DNA of 9,420 nucleotides from Bacteroidia bacterium (lineage in GTDB: Bacteria; Bacteroidota; Bacteroidia; Bacteroidales; Paludibacteraceae): positions 1-9,420 of the forward strand of contig JAGKVE010000066.1 in assembly GCA_021152555.1 (NCBI GenBank), in the 5' to 3' direction. The notes beneath the pieces are model-generated. The model was not told where the DNA came from. It made no database searches and worked only from the letters and a program-made list of their open reading frames with translations. Below, piece by piece: positions 9,201 through 9,420 of this stretch. A program made the translations under genes and the position numbers. Numbering within the stretch: position 1 is the stretch's first letter; every line of letters begins with the position of its first letter.

Positions 9201-9420
9201 GTTTTTCTTGTCAGGTGCGTTAGCACTGCTCTTCAGCATTTTGAGTGCCAGCGCGTTCGGCGCACGTAGTTCCTCGCTGCCGTCTGTTGAGAACTCACCT
9301 ACCTGATAAACCTGACCGTTGTACGTATATTCGTAAGCCACGGCAAGCACTTCGTCTTGGTTAAGGGCGCTCTTCAGGGAGATATATCCCAATGCGCTGT
9401 TCAGTGTATACTCGCTGCTC
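3291..9420 (-). CDS. sprA: SprA/Sov, T9SS outer-membrane translocon; N-terminus outside window
   Basis: SprA (Sov in Porphyromonas) is the giant outer-membrane barrel through which T9SS substrates leave the cell; the Flavobacterium structure is a 36-strand barrel with PorV bound at its lateral opening. The frame is open to the right edge, reading SSEYTLNSALGYISLKSAL, so the TTG at 9392 is not the start. 2042 residues are visible against about 2400-2500 for the family; roughly the first 350-450 are missing. Family signatures run along the whole length: GRFDFIEGLTVY then KIIFPVLEPFGSHL (about 144-173), NIPRGSVTVTAGG (229-241), HLIPGHTRDVG then YIDDFEST (372-395), EVWVNELRLSQFNEQGG near the middle, FPEKAKIQMPLYVSYS after it, and VTYRETNSMTLPGFEPEAGF, NGWLSGDTTV and TLEPLPGFKVQL in the last third. 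The protein ends with FYDHQGTTPLISSSYP and a final strand GLNIKLMLTR. No frameshift or internal stop is seen over 6.1 kb. The promoter lies beyond the window. The kinase gene follows 3 nt downstream. Confidence 0.97.
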   Translation of the reverse strand, partial: SSEYTLNSALGYISLKSALNQDEVLAVAYEYTYNGQVYQVGEFSTDGSEELRAPNALALKMLKSSANAPDKKNRGTWDLMMKNIYSLGATSIQADKFELYVTYRNDSVGTDVQYLNEGAISGKQLIRVMNLDRLDQKHNASPDGRFDFIEGLTVYASSGKIIFPVLEPFGSHLAKVLGNDERLTKKYCFPELYDSTLIVAQELSEKNKFHMTGKYKGTNGSEIRLGAMNIPRGSVTVTAGGATLIENVDYTVDYTMGTVTILNTSILESGTNVDVKLENQSTFSMQRKSLFGAHLEYEFNKDLVVGGTIMHLRERPLTTKVNTGMEPLANTIWGVNGSWKTEMQWLTNAIDKIPWITATAPSTFQINAEFAHLIPGHTRDVGTVGTAYIDDFESTTTNIDVHYPSYWFLASTPTVFDESRDVNKPSYNKNRALLAWYAVDPIFGYPQTNTPSHIRNDLAALSDHRTRIVYQDEIYPNRQEASNVDTKLAILNLSYYPTDRGQYNISASEIGTDGHLTNPKKRWGGIMRRLDNTDFEKANIEYIQFWLMDPALTNPEGYEGELYINLGDISEDILRDGKKAFEHGLPVSAADQGRVDSTVWGYVPRTTSTVVAFSNETGSRAMQDVGLNGLSSEQEKVWPAYRQYLTELQSRVSPDVWNAWNNDRFSPRNDPAGDNFHYYRGTDYDEEETPILLRYKHFNGTEGNSPATEQQTETYGTASTLTPDVEDINLDNTLNEYEKYYQYKVVLRPDMMEVGRQHITEKKVRKVTLRNGETQEVTWYQFKIPLKGDSASVQKIGAIRNWKSIRFMRMYLTGFEKETHLRFATLDLVRGEWRQYTRDLAPVGAAVNTGASIDVQTVNIEENSTRTPVNYVLPPGVSRQTDPGQAQLIAQNEQAMVLRVMNLSPHDARAMYKNTGYDMRQYKNLQMFVHAEQMSALDPELKDGDLSCFIRLGSDLRNNYYEYEIPLHLTEPGIYNNNSAADREKVWPKDNMFDFALKVLTDAKIARNKAKRAGNEGVSNTIPYIIYDDANGKPQNKITVMGNPTLEDVASIMIGVRNSGQHDVSGEVWVNELRLSQFNEQGGVAAMANAALAISDIAQVNVAGRLETAGYGSIESNVLDRNMDNFYQLSVSAALEGGRLFPEKAKIQMPLYVSYSNETTSPDYDPLDTDVKLSETLNTYNTKEERDSIKRMSNTVHESTSFSVTNMKVNIHSKKRDMFYDPANFSISASYNKQNEHSPEMETNLTTDHKGSFQYSYNFNPKPWEPFSKVEKVQKVKFLKEMNIYYLPQSWAFNTNMHRTFSHLKMRDLAGVSAEAMDLTFSKDFTWDRNVDIKYDLTKNMKFSFQTAMNAIIDEGKYTPEVLNGRYFDAEFNHDKYEAWKDTIQRSLAKWGSPYTYQQVFTASWNVPFNRVPGLDALSANASYNANYNWTRTASTTTGVDRGNTVSSLQSWQVDGGINFETWYGKSKYWKSMTQRYSGRNNRRNFRPKTYTQTMSLTKGEAVEVTHRLNSELLSVTVADSTGKPVPVSFVPAGNTKMRITPRASCDKATVTVSTRDPNERTPAQITGDMFAYLGTMIRRLQVTYRETNSMTLPGFEPEAGFMGQRKVNGAYAPGFDFAFGFIPNDMIDRAKRNGWLSGDTTVVQPATRAHTADLDIKLTLEPLPGFKVQLNGKRYLANSTTIIYSYDQLQENMTGSFNITQVAIGTMFSRVGKQEENFANSAFDQFLANRELLTHRVQAQYAGMDLPSTGFLSNIPSGTKYDPSKHGRVSSNSADVLVPAFLSAYTGRDASRMNLNPFLGILKILPNWSVTFDGLGRLPWMRDHFKSVTLTHAYTCKYAIGSYGSYSTWVGADGNNKMLGFVRDVTNDAPRPSSAYDISNVTLTEAFSPLIGLNLTMKNSLSFKTEFRKQRNLALNVTSVQLTEGHTNEFVIGAGYTIKNLNFIAKKKDGGQRKVSNDLKLQVDVSYKDVKMLLRKVEEGITQASSGNKVFAIKISADYVLSQKINLQLFYDHQGTTPLISSSYPVKADNVGLNIKLMLTR
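3294..3297 (-). promoter_or_regulatory. Ribosome binding site of the kinase gene, inside the sprA 3' end
   Basis: The minus strand reads ACAAGGTAAGCGATG: AAGG overlaps the last sense codons of sprA, TAA is the sprA stop, and ATG starts the kinase 6 nt after AAGG. A recognisable Shine-Dalgarno at ideal spacing is not the rule in this phylum. Its overlap with the upstream stop suggests re-initiation or coupled translation. Confidence 0.55.

Overview
The window looks like chromosomal DNA from a member of the Bacteroidota, most likely the order Bacteroidales outside the genus Bacteroides. Three things point there: a very large SprA/Sov-type protein, which is the outer-membrane translocon of the type IX secretion system (T9SS) found only in this phylum; a Bacteroidota-type promoter (TTTG, 20-nt spacer, TACCTTTG) in front of a tRNA gene; and weak Shine-Dalgarno sequences. 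Placement below order level is inference.

Layout. Two cell-envelope genes run rightward from the left edge. The first (1-1464, its start lies outside the window) encodes a lipoprotein whose lipobox is just visible at the edge, followed by what read as three tandem beta-sandwich domains of transthyretin/carboxypeptidase-regulatory type. It is followed after 52 nt by a gene (1517-2503) for a secreted outer-membrane beta-barrel protein of unrecognised subfamily. This unit ends at a strong hairpin terminator (2518-2556).

Everything from there to the right edge is on the minus strand. A tRNA-Lys(CUU) gene (2605-2677) is a complete small transcription unit with its own promoter, a hairpin in the 5' leader and an intrinsic terminator. 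To its right is a two-gene operon: sprA (3291 to the right edge, N-terminus missing, 2042 residues visible), followed after only 3 nt by a 168-aa P-loop kinase resembling the nicotinamide riboside kinase domain of NadR (2781-3287).

SprA would form the secretion pore in the outer membrane. The kinase is predicted to be cytoplasmic and to act in NAD salvage, so the tight pairing is either an accident of operon packing or an unexplained link. The lipoprotein and barrel protein are plausible envelope partners, but neither has a recognisable T9SS C-terminal signal. No mobile elements, CRISPR arrays, integrases or phage genes are visible, and there is no gene-free stretch over 300 bases. I do not see a clear novel multi-gene system. 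The best leads are the lipoprotein/barrel pair, the sprA-kinase coupling, and a small out-of-frame tandem duplication inside the kinase gene.
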